From Escherichia marmotae (GTDB taxonomy: Bacteria; Pseudomonadota; Gammaproteobacteria; Enterobacterales; Enterobacteriaceae), in the NCBI RefSeq assembly GCF_002900365.1, contig NZ_CP025979.1, positions 1,984,001 to 2,048,000 of the forward strand: a stretch of DNA of 64,000 nucleotides. The letters are read 5' to 3'. The notes under the pieces are model-generated. The model did no database searches, was not told the DNA's origin, and saw only the letters and a list, made by a program, of their open reading frames with translations. Below, in pieces: positions 19,440-29,200 of the stretch (position 1 is its first letter; every line of letters begins with the position of its first letter). The position numbers and the translations under genes were made by a program.

Positions 19440-19578
19440 TCTTCTCTTCCTCTTTATAATTTATCCCGCACTTGAATCCTTCAAGGTGCGAACGCGCAGC
19501 AGTTATATCAGGCCAGCCATCCCCTTACAACACCCCTTAATAAGGGCAAGCCTAATCCGCCCTCTAACTTAACGAGAC

Positions 19579-19625
19579 AAAAAAAGGCTGGCAAGCCCGA
19601 ATTGACCCACCAGCCCTTTTTTTAT
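19579..19625. terminator. Terminator after lon
   Basis: GGCTGG and CCAGCC are separated by about 18 bases and flanked by A7 on one side and T7 on the other, so the structure can end transcripts on the minus strand (lon) and in principle the other way. Confidence 0.85.
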
Positions 19626-19647
19626 TAGTGCAATTTGCGCGAAGTCA

Positions 19648-22002
19648 CTATTTTGCAGTTACAACCTGCATTCCAGACGGTTCATTTTGCAGCGCCAGAG
19701 TCAGAACTTCCTCAATGCGCTTCACAGGATGAATGTCCAGATCGGCAATCACGTTGTCCGGAATCTCTTCCAGATCGCGTTTGTTCTCAAACGGAATTAA
19801 CACTGTTTTAATCCCGCCGCGGTGCGCTGCCAGCAGTTTTTCTTTCAAACCGCCGATTGGCAACACCTGACCACGCAGAGTAATCTCACCAGTCATCGCC
19901 ACATCGGCGCGAACCGGGTTACCGGTCAGGCAAGAAACCAGTGCGGTGCACATGGCAATACCGGCGCTCGGACCATCTTTCGGCGTCGCACCTTCCGGTA
20001 CGTGCACGTGGATGTCGCGTTTTTCGTAAAAATCTGGATTGATCCCCAGTTTTTCCGCACGCGCGCGAACCACAGTTAACGCCGCCTGAATGGACTCTTG
20101 CATCACTTCGCCCAGCGAACCGGTGTAAGTGAGTTTACCTTTGCCTGGAACACACGCTGTCTCGATGGTCAGCAAGTCACCGCCGACTTCCGTCCACGCC
20201 AGACCAGTTACCTGACCAACGCGGTTTTCGTTATCCGCGCGACCATAGTCGAAACGCTGAACACCGAGGTAGTCATGCAGGTTATCGCCGTTAATTTCGA
20301 TATGTTTTAATGACTTATCGAGCAACAACTGCTTAACCGCTTTACGGCATAGTTTGGAGATTTCACGCTCCAGACCACGCACGCCCGCCTCACGGGTGTA
20401 GTAACGAATAATGCCAATAATGGCGCTATCGTCGACGGTCAGCTCACCTTTTTTCAGTGCATTACGTTCAATCTGCTTCGGCAGCAGGTGACGTTTGGCG
20501 ATGTTCAGTTTTTCATCTTCGGTATAACCAGAGAGACGAATAACTTCCATACGATCCAGCAGTGGCGCCGGAATATTCATGGAGTTCGACGTCGCAACAA
20601 ACATCACGTCGCTAAGGTCGTAATCCACTTCCAGATAGTGGTCGCTGAACGCCACGTTCTGCTCTGGATCCAGCACTTCAAGCAGTGCGGAAGCTGGATC
20701 GCCACGCATGTCAGAAGACATTTTGTCGATCTCATCGAGCAGGAACAGCGGGTTTTTCACGCCCACTTTCGCCATTTTCTGGATCAATTTACCCGGCATA
20801 GAACCGATGTAAGTACGGCGGTGACCACGGATTTCCGCTTCGTCACGCACACCGCCCAGCGCCATACGGACATATTTACGTCCGGTAGCTTTAGCGATGG
20901 ACTGCCCCAGAGAAGTTTTACCTACCCCCGGCGGTCCAACCAGGCAGAGGATCGGCCCCTTGATTTTATTTACGCGGCTTTGAACCGCGAGATACTCAAG
21001 GATGCGATCTTTCACACGTTCCAGACCATAATGGTCGGTATCGAGGATTTCTTGCGCCTGACGCAGGTCTTTTTTGACCTTGCTACGTGCATTCCACGGC
21101 ACCTGCACCATCCAGTCGATATAACCTCGCACCACGGTCGCTTCTGCCGACATTGGAGACATCATTTTCAGCTTCTGCAATTCTGCTTCCGCTTTCTCTT
21201 TTGCCTCTTTTGGCATTTTCGCCGCGTCGATTTTGCGCTTCAACGCTTCATTTTCGTCTGGCGCGTCGTCCATTTCACCGAGTTCTTTCTGAATAGCTTT
21301 CATTTGCTCGTTCAGATAGTACTCACGCTGGGATTTCTCCATCTGCTTTTTGACGCGGTTGCGAATACGTTTCTCAACCTGCAGCAGATCGATTTCCGAC
21401 TCCATCATAGCCATCAGATATTCCAGACGTTCGTTAACATCGGACATCTCAAGAACGGACTGTTTGTCAGCCAGTTTTAGCGGCATATGTGCGGCAATGG
21501 TGTCCGCCAGACGCGCCGGATCGTCGATGCTGTTCAGCGACGTCAGCACTTCTGGTGGGATTTTCTTATTCAGCTTGATGTAGCCTTCGAACTGGCTGAT
21601 TGCGGTACGCACCAGCACTTCCTGTTCGCGCTCATCAATGGTCGGGGACTCCAGATACTCCGCCTTCGCAGAAAAGTGTTCGCCATTGTCAGAGAGCGCA
21701 GAAATACGCGCGCGCTGTAACCCCTCGACCAGCACTTTGACGGTGCCGTCAGGCAGTTTCAGCATCTGCAATATAGAGGCCACGGTCCCGACGGTGAAAA
21801 GATCGTTTACACCCGGCTCATCCGTTGAAGCTTCTTTCTGCGCGACCAGCATAATTTTTTTATCATGGTCCATCGCCGCTTCCAGACAACGGATAGATTT
21901 TTCCCGTCCGACAAATAAGGGGATGACCATGTGCGGATAAACCACCACATCGCGCAGCGGCAATACGGGGATTTCAATGCGTTCAGAACGCTCAGGATTC
22001 AT
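19648..22002 (-). CDS. lon: ATP-dependent protease La (Lon)
   Basis: The 784-residue LonA protease. It has the N-terminal substrate-binding domain with coiled coil (to about residue 300), an AAA+ module with Walker A GPPGVGKTS and Walker B LFLLDEIDK, and a C-terminal Ser-Lys protease domain with the catalytic Ser in PKDGPSAGIAM (Ser679 region) and Lys near residue 722. It degrades misfolded proteins and regulators such as SulA and RcsA as a homohexamer. The start MNPERSERIEIPVL at 22002 is the standard one; the upstream ATG at 22047 has no support. A heat-shock promoter precedes the gene. Confidence 0.98.
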   Translation of the reverse strand: MNPERSERIEIPVLPLRDVVVYPHMVIPLFVGREKSIRCLEAAMDHDKKIMLVAQKEASTDEPGVNDLFTVGTVASILQMLKLPDGTVKVLVEGLQRARISALSDNGEHFSAKAEYLESPTIDEREQEVLVRTAISQFEGYIKLNKKIPPEVLTSLNSIDDPARLADTIAAHMPLKLADKQSVLEMSDVNERLEYLMAMMESEIDLLQVEKRIRNRVKKQMEKSQREYYLNEQMKAIQKELGEMDDAPDENEALKRKIDAAKMPKEAKEKAEAELQKLKMMSPMSAEATVVRGYIDWMVQVPWNARSKVKKDLRQAQEILDTDHYGLERVKDRILEYLAVQSRVNKIKGPILCLVGPPGVGKTSLGQSIAKATGRKYVRMALGGVRDEAEIRGHRRTYIGSMPGKLIQKMAKVGVKNPLFLLDEIDKMSSDMRGDPASALLEVLDPEQNVAFSDHYLEVDYDLSDVMFVATSNSMNIPAPLLDRMEVIRLSGYTEDEKLNIAKRHLLPKQIERNALKKGELTVDDSAIIGIIRYYTREAGVRGLEREISKLCRKAVKQLLLDKSLKHIEINGDNLHDYLGVQRFDYGRADNENRVGQVTGLAWTEVGGDLLTIETACVPGKGKLTYTGSLGEVMQESIQAALTVVRARAEKLGINPDFYEKRDIHVHVPEGATPKDGPSAGIAMCTALVSCLTGNPVRADVAMTGEITLRGQVLPIGGLKEKLLAAHRGGIKTVLIPFENKRDLEEIPDNVIADLDIHPVKRIEEVLTLALQNEPSGMQVVTAK

Positions 22003-22084
22003 AGAGCTCTCTCTTAGTTTAATGTCCGCCAGGTAATCAGATGACATGACTGTGCTTCACGCCATCTATTAACATGTACGTCAG

Positions 22085-22114
22085 TATATGGGGATGTTTC
22101 TCCCACATTCAACG
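22085..22114 (-). promoter_or_regulatory. Sigma32 heat-shock promoter of lon
   Basis: The minus strand has a -35 element CGTTGAA (22108-22114) and a -10 element CCCCATATA (22085-22093), 14 bases apart, fitting the sigma32 pattern and the known heat induction of lon. Confidence 0.8.
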
Positions 22115-22134
22115 TCGGGAATAGAGGGAAAATG

Positions 22135-22161
22135 AAAGGGGAGATAAAATCCCCCCTTTTT
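22135..22161 (-). terminator. Probable terminator of clpX
   Basis: AAAAAGGGG pairs with CCCCTTT on the minus strand, about 30 bp past the clpX stop and upstream of the lon promoter. The T-run is short and interrupted. Confidence 0.6.
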
Positions 22162-22189
22162 GGTTAACTAATTGTATGGGAATGGTTAA

Positions 22190-23464
22190 TTATTCACCAG
22201 ACGCCTGTTGCGCTTCCGGCTTGCCATAAATCAGCAGTGGCTTGCTTTGCCCTTCAATAACCGACTCGTCAATAACCACTTTTTCCACATCTTCCATAGA
22301 AGGCAGATCATACATGGTATCAAGCAGCGCAGCTTCTACGATGGAACGCAGACCACGGGCACCGGTTCTACGCGCCATCGCTTTCTTGGCGATAGCATCC
22401 AGCGCTTCGTCACGGAATTCCAGATCCACGCCCTCAAGGTTAAACAACGCCTGATACTGCTTGGTCAGGGCGTTTTTCGGCTCTTTGAGGATCTGAATCA
22501 AAGCTTCTTCGCTCAGTTCATTCAGCGTTGCCACAACTGGCAGACGACCGATGAACTCAGGGATCAGACCAAATTTGATCAAATCTTCCGGTTCAACCTG
22601 CGCCAGCAACTCACCTTCGCTTGCTTTGTCAGATTTCGCTTTTACCGTCGCACCAAAACCAATGCCGGAGCCAGTTTCGACACGATGGGAAATCACTTTA
22701 TCCAGACCGGCAAATGCACCGCCACAGATAAACAGGATCTTGGAGGTATCAACCTGCAAGAATTCCTGCTGCGGATGCTTACGTCCGCCCTGCGGTGGAA
22801 CGGCGGCAACCGTACCTTCGATCAGTTTCAACAGTGCCTGCTGTACGCCTTCACCGGAAACGTCACGGGTAATGGACGGGTTGTCAGACTTACGCGAAAT
22901 CTTGTCGATTTCATCGATGTAGACAATCCCGCGCTGCGCTTTCTGTACGTCGTAGTCGCATTTCTGCAACAGCTTCTGAATGATGTTTTCAACATCTTCA
23001 CCCACATAACCCGCTTCGGTCAGGGTGGTGGCATCAGCCATAGTGAACGGAACGTCCAGCAGACGCGCCAACGTTTCCGCCAGCAACGTTTTACCAGAGC
23101 CAGTCGGACCAATCAGCAGAATGTTACTTTTGCCCAACTCGACGCCATTGCTGGTATCGCCGTTGCGCAGACGTTTGTAGTGGTTGTACACCGCGACCGC
23201 CAGCACTTTTTTCGCCTGTTCCTGACCGATGACGTAATCGTCCAGGTGGTTGCGAATTTCATGCGGCGTCGGTAGCGAACTACGTTCACGATGCGGTGCT
23301 ACTTCTTTAATCTCTTCGCGAATGATGTCGTTACATAAATCAACACATTCGTCGCAGATATACACGGATGGACCGGCAATCAGCTTACGCACTTCATGCT
23401 GGCTTTTGCCGCAAAAAGAGCAATACAGCAACTTGCCTGAGCCATCTTTGCGTTTATCTGTCAT
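22190..23464 (-). CDS. clpX: ClpXP unfoldase ATPase ClpX
   Basis: The 424-residue AAA+ unfoldase that recognises substrates (ssrA-tagged proteins among others) and feeds them to ClpP. An N-terminal zinc-binding domain has the pattern CSFC…CDEC at residues 15-39. Walker A GPTGSGKT lies near residue 119, Walker B VYIDEIDK near 181, and the pore loop GYVGED near 150. It follows clpP by 125 bp on the same strand, the usual clpP-clpX arrangement, and precedes lon. Confidence 0.98.
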   Translation of the reverse strand: MTDKRKDGSGKLLYCSFCGKSQHEVRKLIAGPSVYICDECVDLCNDIIREEIKEVAPHRERSSLPTPHEIRNHLDDYVIGQEQAKKVLAVAVYNHYKRLRNGDTSNGVELGKSNILLIGPTGSGKTLLAETLARLLDVPFTMADATTLTEAGYVGEDVENIIQKLLQKCDYDVQKAQRGIVYIDEIDKISRKSDNPSITRDVSGEGVQQALLKLIEGTVAAVPPQGGRKHPQQEFLQVDTSKILFICGGAFAGLDKVISHRVETGSGIGFGATVKAKSDKASEGELLAQVEPEDLIKFGLIPEFIGRLPVVATLNELSEEALIQILKEPKNALTKQYQALFNLEGVDLEFRDEALDAIAKKAMARRTGARGLRSIVEAALLDTMYDLPSMEDVEKVVIDESVIEGQSKPLLIYGKPEAQQASGE

Positions 23465-23589
23465 GGGTCAAAACCTCTTCTTTGTTCTTTGTGCCGCACA
23501 CGACGACGCAAATGCCATTCTCAGGCGCAAGCCGCTTACAGCGTTGTGCCAACCTGAATAAGTATAGCGGCACAGTTGCGCCTCTGGCA

Positions 23590-24213
23590 TCAATTACGAT
23601 GGGTCAGAATCGAATCGACCAGACCGTATTCCACCGCTTCAGGCGCGGAAAGGAAGCGATCGCGCTCAGTGTCACGTTCAATCTGTTCTAATGATTGACC
23701 CGTATGAAGCGCCATAAGTTCATTCATCCGCCCTTTAACTTTCAGAATTTCACGGGCATGAATTTCGATATCAGTCGCCTGGCCCTGATAGCCGCCCAAC
23801 GGCTGGTGAATCATCACGCGCGAATTCGGCAAGCAGAAACGTTTACCTTTTGCCCCTGCGGTCAGCAGGAATGCCCCCATTGAGGCCGCCTGGCCCATAC
23901 AAATGGTGCTGACATCAGGCTTGATAAACTGCATGGTGTCATAGATAGACATCCCGGCAGTGATCACCCCACCTGGGGAGTTAATGTACAGATAGATATC
24001 TTTTTCCGGGTTTTCTGCTTCCAGGAACAGCATCTGCGCCACAATCAGGTTAGCCATATGGTCTTCAACCTGGCCAGTCAGAAAAATAACGCGTTCCTTA
24101 AGTAGACGAGAATAGATATCAAAAGAGCGCTCACCGCGTGAGGTCTGTTCAATGACCATCGGCACCAGCGCCATATGGGGTGCAAAGTTATCTCGTTCGC
24201 CGCTGTATGACAT
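23590..24213 (-). CDS. clpP: ClpP protease subunit
   Basis: The 207-residue serine protease subunit that forms a tetradecamer and works with ClpX or ClpA. A short propeptide (about 14 residues, MSYSGERDNFAPHM) precedes the mature N-terminus ALVPMV. The catalytic Ser lies in GQAASMGAFLL (Ser111 in precursor numbering), His in MIHQPLGG (about 136) and Asp about 185. A clear sigma32 promoter lies upstream; clpX follows. GGAGACGG precedes the start. Confidence 0.98.
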   Translation of the reverse strand: MSYSGERDNFAPHMALVPMVIEQTSRGERSFDIYSRLLKERVIFLTGQVEDHMANLIVAQMLFLEAENPEKDIYLYINSPGGVITAGMSIYDTMQFIKPDVSTICMGQAASMGAFLLTAGAKGKRFCLPNSRVMIHQPLGGYQGQATDIEIHAREILKVKGRMNELMALHTGQSLEQIERDTERDRFLSAPEAVEYGLVDSILTHRN

Positions 24214-24291
24214 TTCCGTCTCCTGGATAAAATTGAAAAAACCTGCTGTACCGATTGTAACCTTATGGACGGATTATCAGCTAGTCCCTGT

Positions 24292-24321
24292 GTTATGGGT
24301 ACGGCATCATCCTATTTCAAG
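24292..24321 (-). promoter_or_regulatory. Sigma32 heat-shock promoter of clpP
   Basis: The minus strand reads CTTGAAA (24315-24321), 15 bases, CCCATAAC (24292-24299), a very good match to the sigma32 consensus, about 80 bp upstream of the clpP start. Confidence 0.87.
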
Positions 24322-24391
24322 CATAACAATCTTTTGTTGTGACGCTAACACCGAAAGAGGGTTTTCGCACGGTTCCATGCAAAATTCATGA

Positions 24392-24428
24392 CAAAAAAAA
24401 GCCCACCACCTGGCGGTGACGGGCCTTT
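24392..24428 (-). terminator. Intrinsic terminator of tig
   Basis: On the minus strand AGGCCCGTCACC-GCCA-GGTGGTGGGCT is followed by eight T residues, about 30 bp past the tig stop. Confidence 0.9.
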
Positions 24429-24458
24429 GTGCGAATTTAGCGCGTTAGGCTGCGCAAA

Positions 24459-25757
24459 TTACGCCTGCTGGTTCATCAGCTCGTTGAAAGTGGTTTCTTT
24501 TTCAGTCACTTTCGCTTTCGCCAGAACGGCTTCAACAGCCTGTTCTTCCAGAGCCACGTTACGCATGTTGTCCATCAGCTCTTTGTTTTTGCTGTAGAAC
24601 TCGATAACTTCTTTCGGATCTTCGTACGCAGAAGCCATCTCTTCGATCAGGCCTTTAACACGCTCTTCGTCAGCTTTCAGCTCGTTAGCGCGAATAACTT
24701 CGCCCAGCAGCAGGCCAACAACTACGCGGCGTTTAGCCTGTTCTTCGAACAGTTCACGCGGCAGTTCCAGAGCTTGTTTTTCGTTGCCACCGAAACGCTG
24801 TGCCGCCTGGCGACGCAGAACGTCGATTTCGCTGTCGATCAGCGCAGCCGGAACGTCGATGTCGTTAGCTTTTACCAGACCTTCGATCGCCTGAGACTTA
24901 ACGCGGTTACGAATGGCGCTCTTCAGCTCGCGCTCCATGTTTTTACGCACTTCAGCGCGCAGACCTTCTACGGAACCATCTTCAACGCCGAAACGTTTGA
25001 TGAATTCAGCAGTCAGTTCCGGCAGTTCACGCTCTTCAACTTTCTTCAGGTTGATAGCGAATTTCGCTGCTTTACCTTTCAGGTTTTCTGCGTGGTATTC
25101 TTCCGGGAAGGTCACGTCGATGGTGAACTCTTCGCCTGCTTTGTGGCCTTTGATACCGTCTTCAAAGCCCGGGATCATACGACCCTGGCCCATCGCCAGT
25201 ACGAAATCAGACGCTTTTCCACCTTCGAACTCTTCGCCGTCTACAGAACCGGTGAAGTCGATGGTCACGCGGTCTTCAGCTTCAACAGCGCCGTCTTTTT
25301 CTTTCCAGGTCGCCTGCTGTTTACGCAGAGTATCCAGCATGCCGTCAACGTCAGCGTCGGTCACTTCCACGATCGGTTTTTCAACTTCGATCGCTTCCAG
25401 ACCCTGCAGTTCAACTTCCGGATAAACTTCAAACTCTACAGAGTAGGTGAAGTCTTCACCCGGCTTGTATTCGCCCGGAACGTAGGTCGGTGCGCCAGCC
25501 GGATTGATTTTTTCTTTAATGATGGCGTCAATGAAGTTACGGCTCATCAGGTCACCCAGAACGTCCTGGCGTACAGACGCGCCATAACGCTGAGCAACGA
25601 TATTCATTGGCACTTTGCCTTTGCGGAAGCCGTCAATACGTACTTTTTTCGCAACGTTGACCAGCTCGCTTTTAACAGCGGTCTCGATGCTGTCAGCAGC
25701 GATAGTAATCGTTACACGGCGGCCAAGGCCTTGAGTGGTTTCAACTGAAACTTGCAT
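24459..25757 (-). CDS. tig: Trigger factor
   Basis: The 432-residue ribosome-associated chaperone. The N-terminal ribosome-binding domain carries the signature GFRKGKVP (residues 43-50) that docks on L23; an FKBP-type peptidyl-prolyl isomerase domain follows (about 150-245, with VTIDFTGSVDGEEF and GMIPGFEDG-like AMGQGRMIPGFED) and then the helical C-terminal chaperone arms. It is monocistronic upstream of clpP, with a strong terminator. The 343-bp gap upstream (25758-26100) holds the tig leader and the bolA terminator; I see no further gene there. Confidence 0.98.
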   Translation of the reverse strand: MQVSVETTQGLGRRVTITIAADSIETAVKSELVNVAKKVRIDGFRKGKVPMNIVAQRYGASVRQDVLGDLMSRNFIDAIIKEKINPAGAPTYVPGEYKPGEDFTYSVEFEVYPEVELQGLEAIEVEKPIVEVTDADVDGMLDTLRKQQATWKEKDGAVEAEDRVTIDFTGSVDGEEFEGGKASDFVLAMGQGRMIPGFEDGIKGHKAGEEFTIDVTFPEEYHAENLKGKAAKFAINLKKVEERELPELTAEFIKRFGVEDGSVEGLRAEVRKNMERELKSAIRNRVKSQAIEGLVKANDIDVPAALIDSEIDVLRRQAAQRFGGNEKQALELPRELFEEQAKRRVVVGLLLGEVIRANELKADEERVKGLIEEMASAYEDPKEVIEFYSKNKELMDNMRNVALEEQAVEAVLAKAKVTEKETTFNELMNQQA

Positions 25758-26024
25758 CTTGTTACCTCAAAAAATCACAGTGCTCGGTCAACTCTTACCC
25801 CGCAAGCACAGGTTGTTGGCTTCGCGGAACCGGGATGTTCTTATAATCAATCACATTCCCTGTTACCAGAATCATCCCGAAAGCATTCAAATAGGACGCG
25901 GCATTATAGCGGCATCACTTTTATGAGTCGAGAACGGTTATTGCGCGCTGCCGCGTATTTTTTCACAATTCCCGGGCAATTTTCGTCTGAATGCTGGACA
26001 AAAAGCGCAAAATCCAGACAAAAC

Positions 26025-26048
26025 AAAACGGCCCGCAGGCCGTTTTTC
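26025..26048 (-). terminator. Intrinsic terminator of bolA
   Basis: On the minus strand AAAAACGGCC-TGC-GGGCCGTTTT forms a strong stem with a T-rich end, about 55 bp past the bolA stop. Confidence 0.85.
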
Positions 26049-26100
26049 ATAAAATCTTTAGCAACATACTGGAAAAACGCTAACTGTTGCAAATGCGTTT

Positions 26101-26418
26101 TTAGGCGATGCTTCCCGCTCCACGACAAGGAGGAGAAGCAAAGATGGTATCCTGCAATCCTTCCCACTCCTTAATGGTATAAGTATGCAGAGCCAGCGCA
26201 TGAACGGTAGTAGAGAGTTCCTCCGCTAAAGTACTGTAAATCATTCGATGACGATTCAGAAAACGTTCACCCATAAAACGATCGCTGACCAGCACAACTT
26301 TAAAATGGCTTTCAGAGCCGGCTGGGACATTGTGACGATAGCTTTCATCCACAACTTCGAGGAATACGGGTTGGAACGCAGTCCTTAATTTTTCTTCTAT
26401 CCGCTCACGTATCATCAT
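26101..26418 (-). CDS. bolA: Stress-response regulator BolA
   Basis: A 105-residue BolA-fold protein (alpha/beta with class II KH-like topology). The start MMIRERIEEKL at 26418 follows GGAGATATTTC; the upstream extension is unsupported. The conserved DES..H…GSESHFKVVLVS block and the invariant His in NRHRMIY are present. BolA acts in morphology, biofilm and stationary-phase transcription and binds monothiol glutaredoxin with a shared [2Fe-2S] cluster. A gearbox-type promoter precedes it, matching growth-phase control. Divergent from yajG. Confidence 0.96.
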   Translation of the reverse strand: MMIRERIEEKLRTAFQPVFLEVVDESYRHNVPAGSESHFKVVLVSDRFMGERFLNRHRMIYSTLAEELSTTVHALALHTYTIKEWEGLQDTIFASPPCRGAGSIA

Positions 26419-26464
26419 GAAATATCTCCTCCGACAACGCTGAGATGTCACCCATCCCTTTAAA

Positions 26465-26494
26465 TACTAGCCGCTTTAACCGTTTCCATTACAG
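26465..26494 (-). promoter_or_regulatory. Gearbox-type promoter of bolA
   Basis: The minus strand has CTGTAA (26489-26494) and CGGCTAGTA (26465-26473), close to the gearbox consensus CTGCAA / CGGCAAGTA, with spacing of about 15 bases. This is the growth-rate-inverse, RpoS-linked promoter type known for bolA. The rest of the 304-bp bolA-yajG gap shows no further feature I can name. Confidence 0.75.
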
Positions 26495-26722
26495 CTTAAC
26501 AACAAATAATTAGCTTTCATCCTGTTTTTTCTGTCAAGCGTATGAAGTTTACTGATTTAAAGATTGATTCACCGGCTTCACATCGGTGTTTCTTTTACCT
26601 AAGGCGATTATTTCGTCAACATAATGAATTTACATGTCTTACCCACTTCCCCTCGTCGTTGGCGATGTTATGATGGCGGGAATCTTTACCAAACACGCTT
26701 AAAAGTCTCTGAGAGCCAGAAC

Positions 26723-27301
26723 ATGTTCAAAAAAATCCTCTTCCCGTTAGTTGCTCTGTTTATGCTTGCAGGATGCGCGAAACCGCCAACAACCATTGAA
26801 GTTTCTCCGACGATGACACTGCCACAGCAAGATCCAAGTCTGATGGGCGTCACCGTTAGCATTAATGGTGCCGATCAGCGTACCGATCAGGCGTTAGCAA
26901 AAGTCACCCGTGACAACCAAATTGTTACCCTGACCGCGTCCCGCGATCTGCGTTTCCTGCTGCAAGAAGTGCTGGAAAAACAAATGACCGCTCGCGGTTA
27001 TATGGTTGGCCCGAATGGCCCGGTTAATCTGCAAATCATCGTTAGCCAGTTGTATGCCGACGTGTCCCAGGGCAATGTGCGCTACAACATTGCTACCAAA
27101 GCGGATATCGCCATCATCGCCACCGCGCAGAATGGCAACAAAATGACCAAAAACTATCGTGCCAGCTACAACGTTGAGGGCGCTTTTCAGGCCTCTAACA
27201 AAAACATCGCTGACGCGGTTAACAGCGTGCTGACCGACACCATCGCTGACATGTCTCAGGACACCAGCATCCACGAATTCATTAAGCAGAACGCACGTTA
27301 A
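26723..27301 (+). CDS. yajG: YajG family lipoprotein
   Basis: A 192-residue predicted lipoprotein. The N-terminus MFKKILFPLVALFMLAGC ends in a clean LAGC lipobox at residues 15-18; Ala follows the Cys, so outer-membrane sorting is expected. The rest is one soluble YajG/DUF domain with no known activity. The start at 26723 is chosen for the signal sequence; the open frame back to 26624 would bury it. It lies 43 bp upstream of ampG on the same strand, in a likely operon, and divergent from bolA. Confidence 0.9.
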   Translation: MFKKILFPLVALFMLAGCAKPPTTIEVSPTMTLPQQDPSLMGVTVSINGADQRTDQALAKVTRDNQIVTLTASRDLRFLLQEVLEKQMTARGYMVGPNGPVNLQIIVSQLYADVSQGNVRYNIATKADIAIIATAQNGNKMTKNYRASYNVEGAFQASNKNIADAVNSVLTDTIADMSQDTSIHEFIKQNAR

Positions 27302-27344
27302 TTTCTGCCCTCTGGCCCGGTGCAAGTCGGGCCTGTAGACGCCC

Positions 27345-28820
27345 ATGTCCAGTCAATATTTACGTATTTTCCAACAGCCTCGTTCAGCTATTTTGTTGAT
27401 TCTGGGTTTTGCTTCCGGGCTGCCGCTCGCCCTGACATCCGGCACGTTACAGGCGTGGATGACAGTCGAGAATATCGATCTTAAAACCATTGGTTTCTTC
27501 TCGTTGGTGGGTCAGGCTTACGTATTTAAATTTCTCTGGTCGCCGCTGATGGACCGCTATACTCCGCCGTTTCTCGGGCGACGGCGCGGCTGGCTGCTCG
27601 CCACGCAAGCGTTATTGTTGCTGGCGATTGCGGCGATGGGTTTTCTCGAACCTGGTACGCAACTTCGCTGGATGGCGGCACTGGCAGTCGTTATCGCTTT
27701 TTGCTCGGCCTCCCAGGATATCGTCTTTGATGCGTGGAAAACGGATGTGCTTCCCGCGGAAGAACGCGGCGCAGGTGCGGCAATCAGCGTGCTGGGTTAC
27801 CGTTTAGGGATGCTGGTTTCCGGCGGTTTAGCCTTATGGCTGGCGGATAAATGGTTGGGCTGGCAAGGCATGTACTGGCTAATGGCAGCTCTGTTAATCC
27901 CGTGCATCATTGCGACTTTGCTTGCGCCAGAACCAACCGACACCATTCCTGTACCCAAAACGCTGGAGCAAGCTGTTGTTGCGCCACTACGTGATTTCTT
28001 TGGTCGCAATAACGCATGGTTAATTCTGCTTTTAATTGTGCTGTATAAGCTGGGCGATGCTTTCGCCATGAGCCTGACAACCACCTTTTTGATTCGCGGT
28101 GTCGGATTTGATGCCGGCGAAGTGGGCGTGGTTAACAAAACGCTCGGCTTGCTGGCGACCATCGTCGGCGCATTGTACGGCGGTATTTTGATGCAGCGTC
28201 TTTCACTGTTCCGTGCGCTGCTGATTTTCGGCCTTTTACAAGGTGCGTCCAACGCCGGTTACTGGCTGCTTTCTGTGACTGATAAGCATCTCTACAGTAT
28301 GGGCGCGGCAGTCTTTTTCGAAAACCTGTGTGGCGGGATGGGCACATCGGCATTTGTGGCGCTGTTAATGACCCTGTGTAATAAGTCATTTTCCGCTACT
28401 CAGTTCGCCCTGCTCTCAGCGCTTTCTGCTGTAGGACGGGTTTATGTAGGCCCCGTAGCGGGCTGGTTTGTTGAAGCTCACGGCTGGTCGACATTCTATC
28501 TGTTCTCTGTTGCGGCCGCTGTACCTGGACTTATTTTGCTGCTGGTTTGCCGCCAGACGCTGGAGTACACGCGGGTCAACGACAACTTTATCCCACGTAC
28601 CGAGTATCCATCTGGTTATACCTTTGCCATGTGGACACTGGCAGCAGGCGTCAGTCTGTTGGCCGTGTGGTTACTGCTGTTAACGATGGATGCGCTGGAT
28701 TTGACTCACTTCTCTTTCCTGCCTGCACTGCTGGAAATCGGCGTTTTAGTCGCTCTGGGTGGTGTCATACTTGGTGGTTTATTGGACTATCTGGCACTAC
28801 GAAAAACGCATTTGACGTAA
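27345..28820 (+). CDS. ampG: Muropeptide permease AmpG
   Basis: A 491-residue major-facilitator-type inner-membrane permease with about 12-14 hydrophobic helices. It imports anhydromuropeptides (GlcNAc-anhMurNAc-peptides) released by cell-wall turnover for recycling, and in relatives with inducible AmpC it feeds the beta-lactamase induction signal. The GRRRGW loop between helices 2 and 3 and the VLGYRLGMLVSGGLALWLAD-type region are family features. It follows yajG closely. An imperfect inverted repeat at 28836-28873 lies after the stop, without a T-run. Confidence 0.95.
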   Translation: MSSQYLRIFQQPRSAILLILGFASGLPLALTSGTLQAWMTVENIDLKTIGFFSLVGQAYVFKFLWSPLMDRYTPPFLGRRRGWLLATQALLLLAIAAMGFLEPGTQLRWMAALAVVIAFCSASQDIVFDAWKTDVLPAEERGAGAAISVLGYRLGMLVSGGLALWLADKWLGWQGMYWLMAALLIPCIIATLLAPEPTDTIPVPKTLEQAVVAPLRDFFGRNNAWLILLLIVLYKLGDAFAMSLTTTFLIRGVGFDAGEVGVVNKTLGLLATIVGALYGGILMQRLSLFRALLIFGLLQGASNAGYWLLSVTDKHLYSMGAAVFFENLCGGMGTSAFVALLMTLCNKSFSATQFALLSALSAVGRVYVGPVAGWFVEAHGWSTFYLFSVAAAVPGLILLLVCRQTLEYTRVNDNFIPRTEYPSGYTFAMWTLAAGVSLLAVWLLLLTMDALDLTHFSFLPALLEIGVLVALGGVILGGLLDYLALRKTHLT

Positions 28821-29200
28821 TCAGTGAATATTATTTAGCTGTAGTAATCACCCGGCGTAATTATTACGGCTAAATAAACATCAGCAGCGCTTAATAATAT
28901 TTGTTCTTTTGTGCGGCTTAGCTTTCGGAAATTATTGACCCCATCTATATATTTTATTTTTTACACGATTCAGCTAATGACTCTTTATTTCCCCACGCCC
29001 GTTTTGTCACCTTAATGATGATTATTTGTTAAATAATTGTTTTATTTTGAGATTGGTTATACCAATTGCCATCCCCACCCCCTCCTTCAGTCCCCTTTCG
29101 TTATAACGCCCTTTTGCAACAGCTTCTTAAAATCAATCCGATATGTTTTGCAACATATGTGACCTACGAGCCAAATTCAAGTAACAGTAATTTAATCATG

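Noticed and set aside
20488..21480. 330-codon open frame on the plus strand opposite lon
   Set aside because: It is the antisense shadow of a highly codon-biased gene. It has no family resemblance I recognise, a low-complexity Phe/His/Arg composition and no ribosome site.
22208..23275. 355-codon open frame opposite clpX
   Set aside because: Same antisense artefact: Phe/Gln/Arg-rich product fully inside clpX, with no domain signature.
24774..25748. 324-codon open frame opposite tig
   Set aside because: Antisense shadow of a highly expressed gene; no recognisable protein features.
26624..26722. N-terminal extension of YajG by 33 codons
   Set aside because: It would bury the lipoprotein signal sequence, and there is no ribosome site at 26624.
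28836..28873. Terminator of ampG
   Set aside because: The inverted repeat TAGC.GTAGTAAT / ATTATTAC.GCTA is imperfect, AT-rich and has no T-run, so it was not listed as a terminator.
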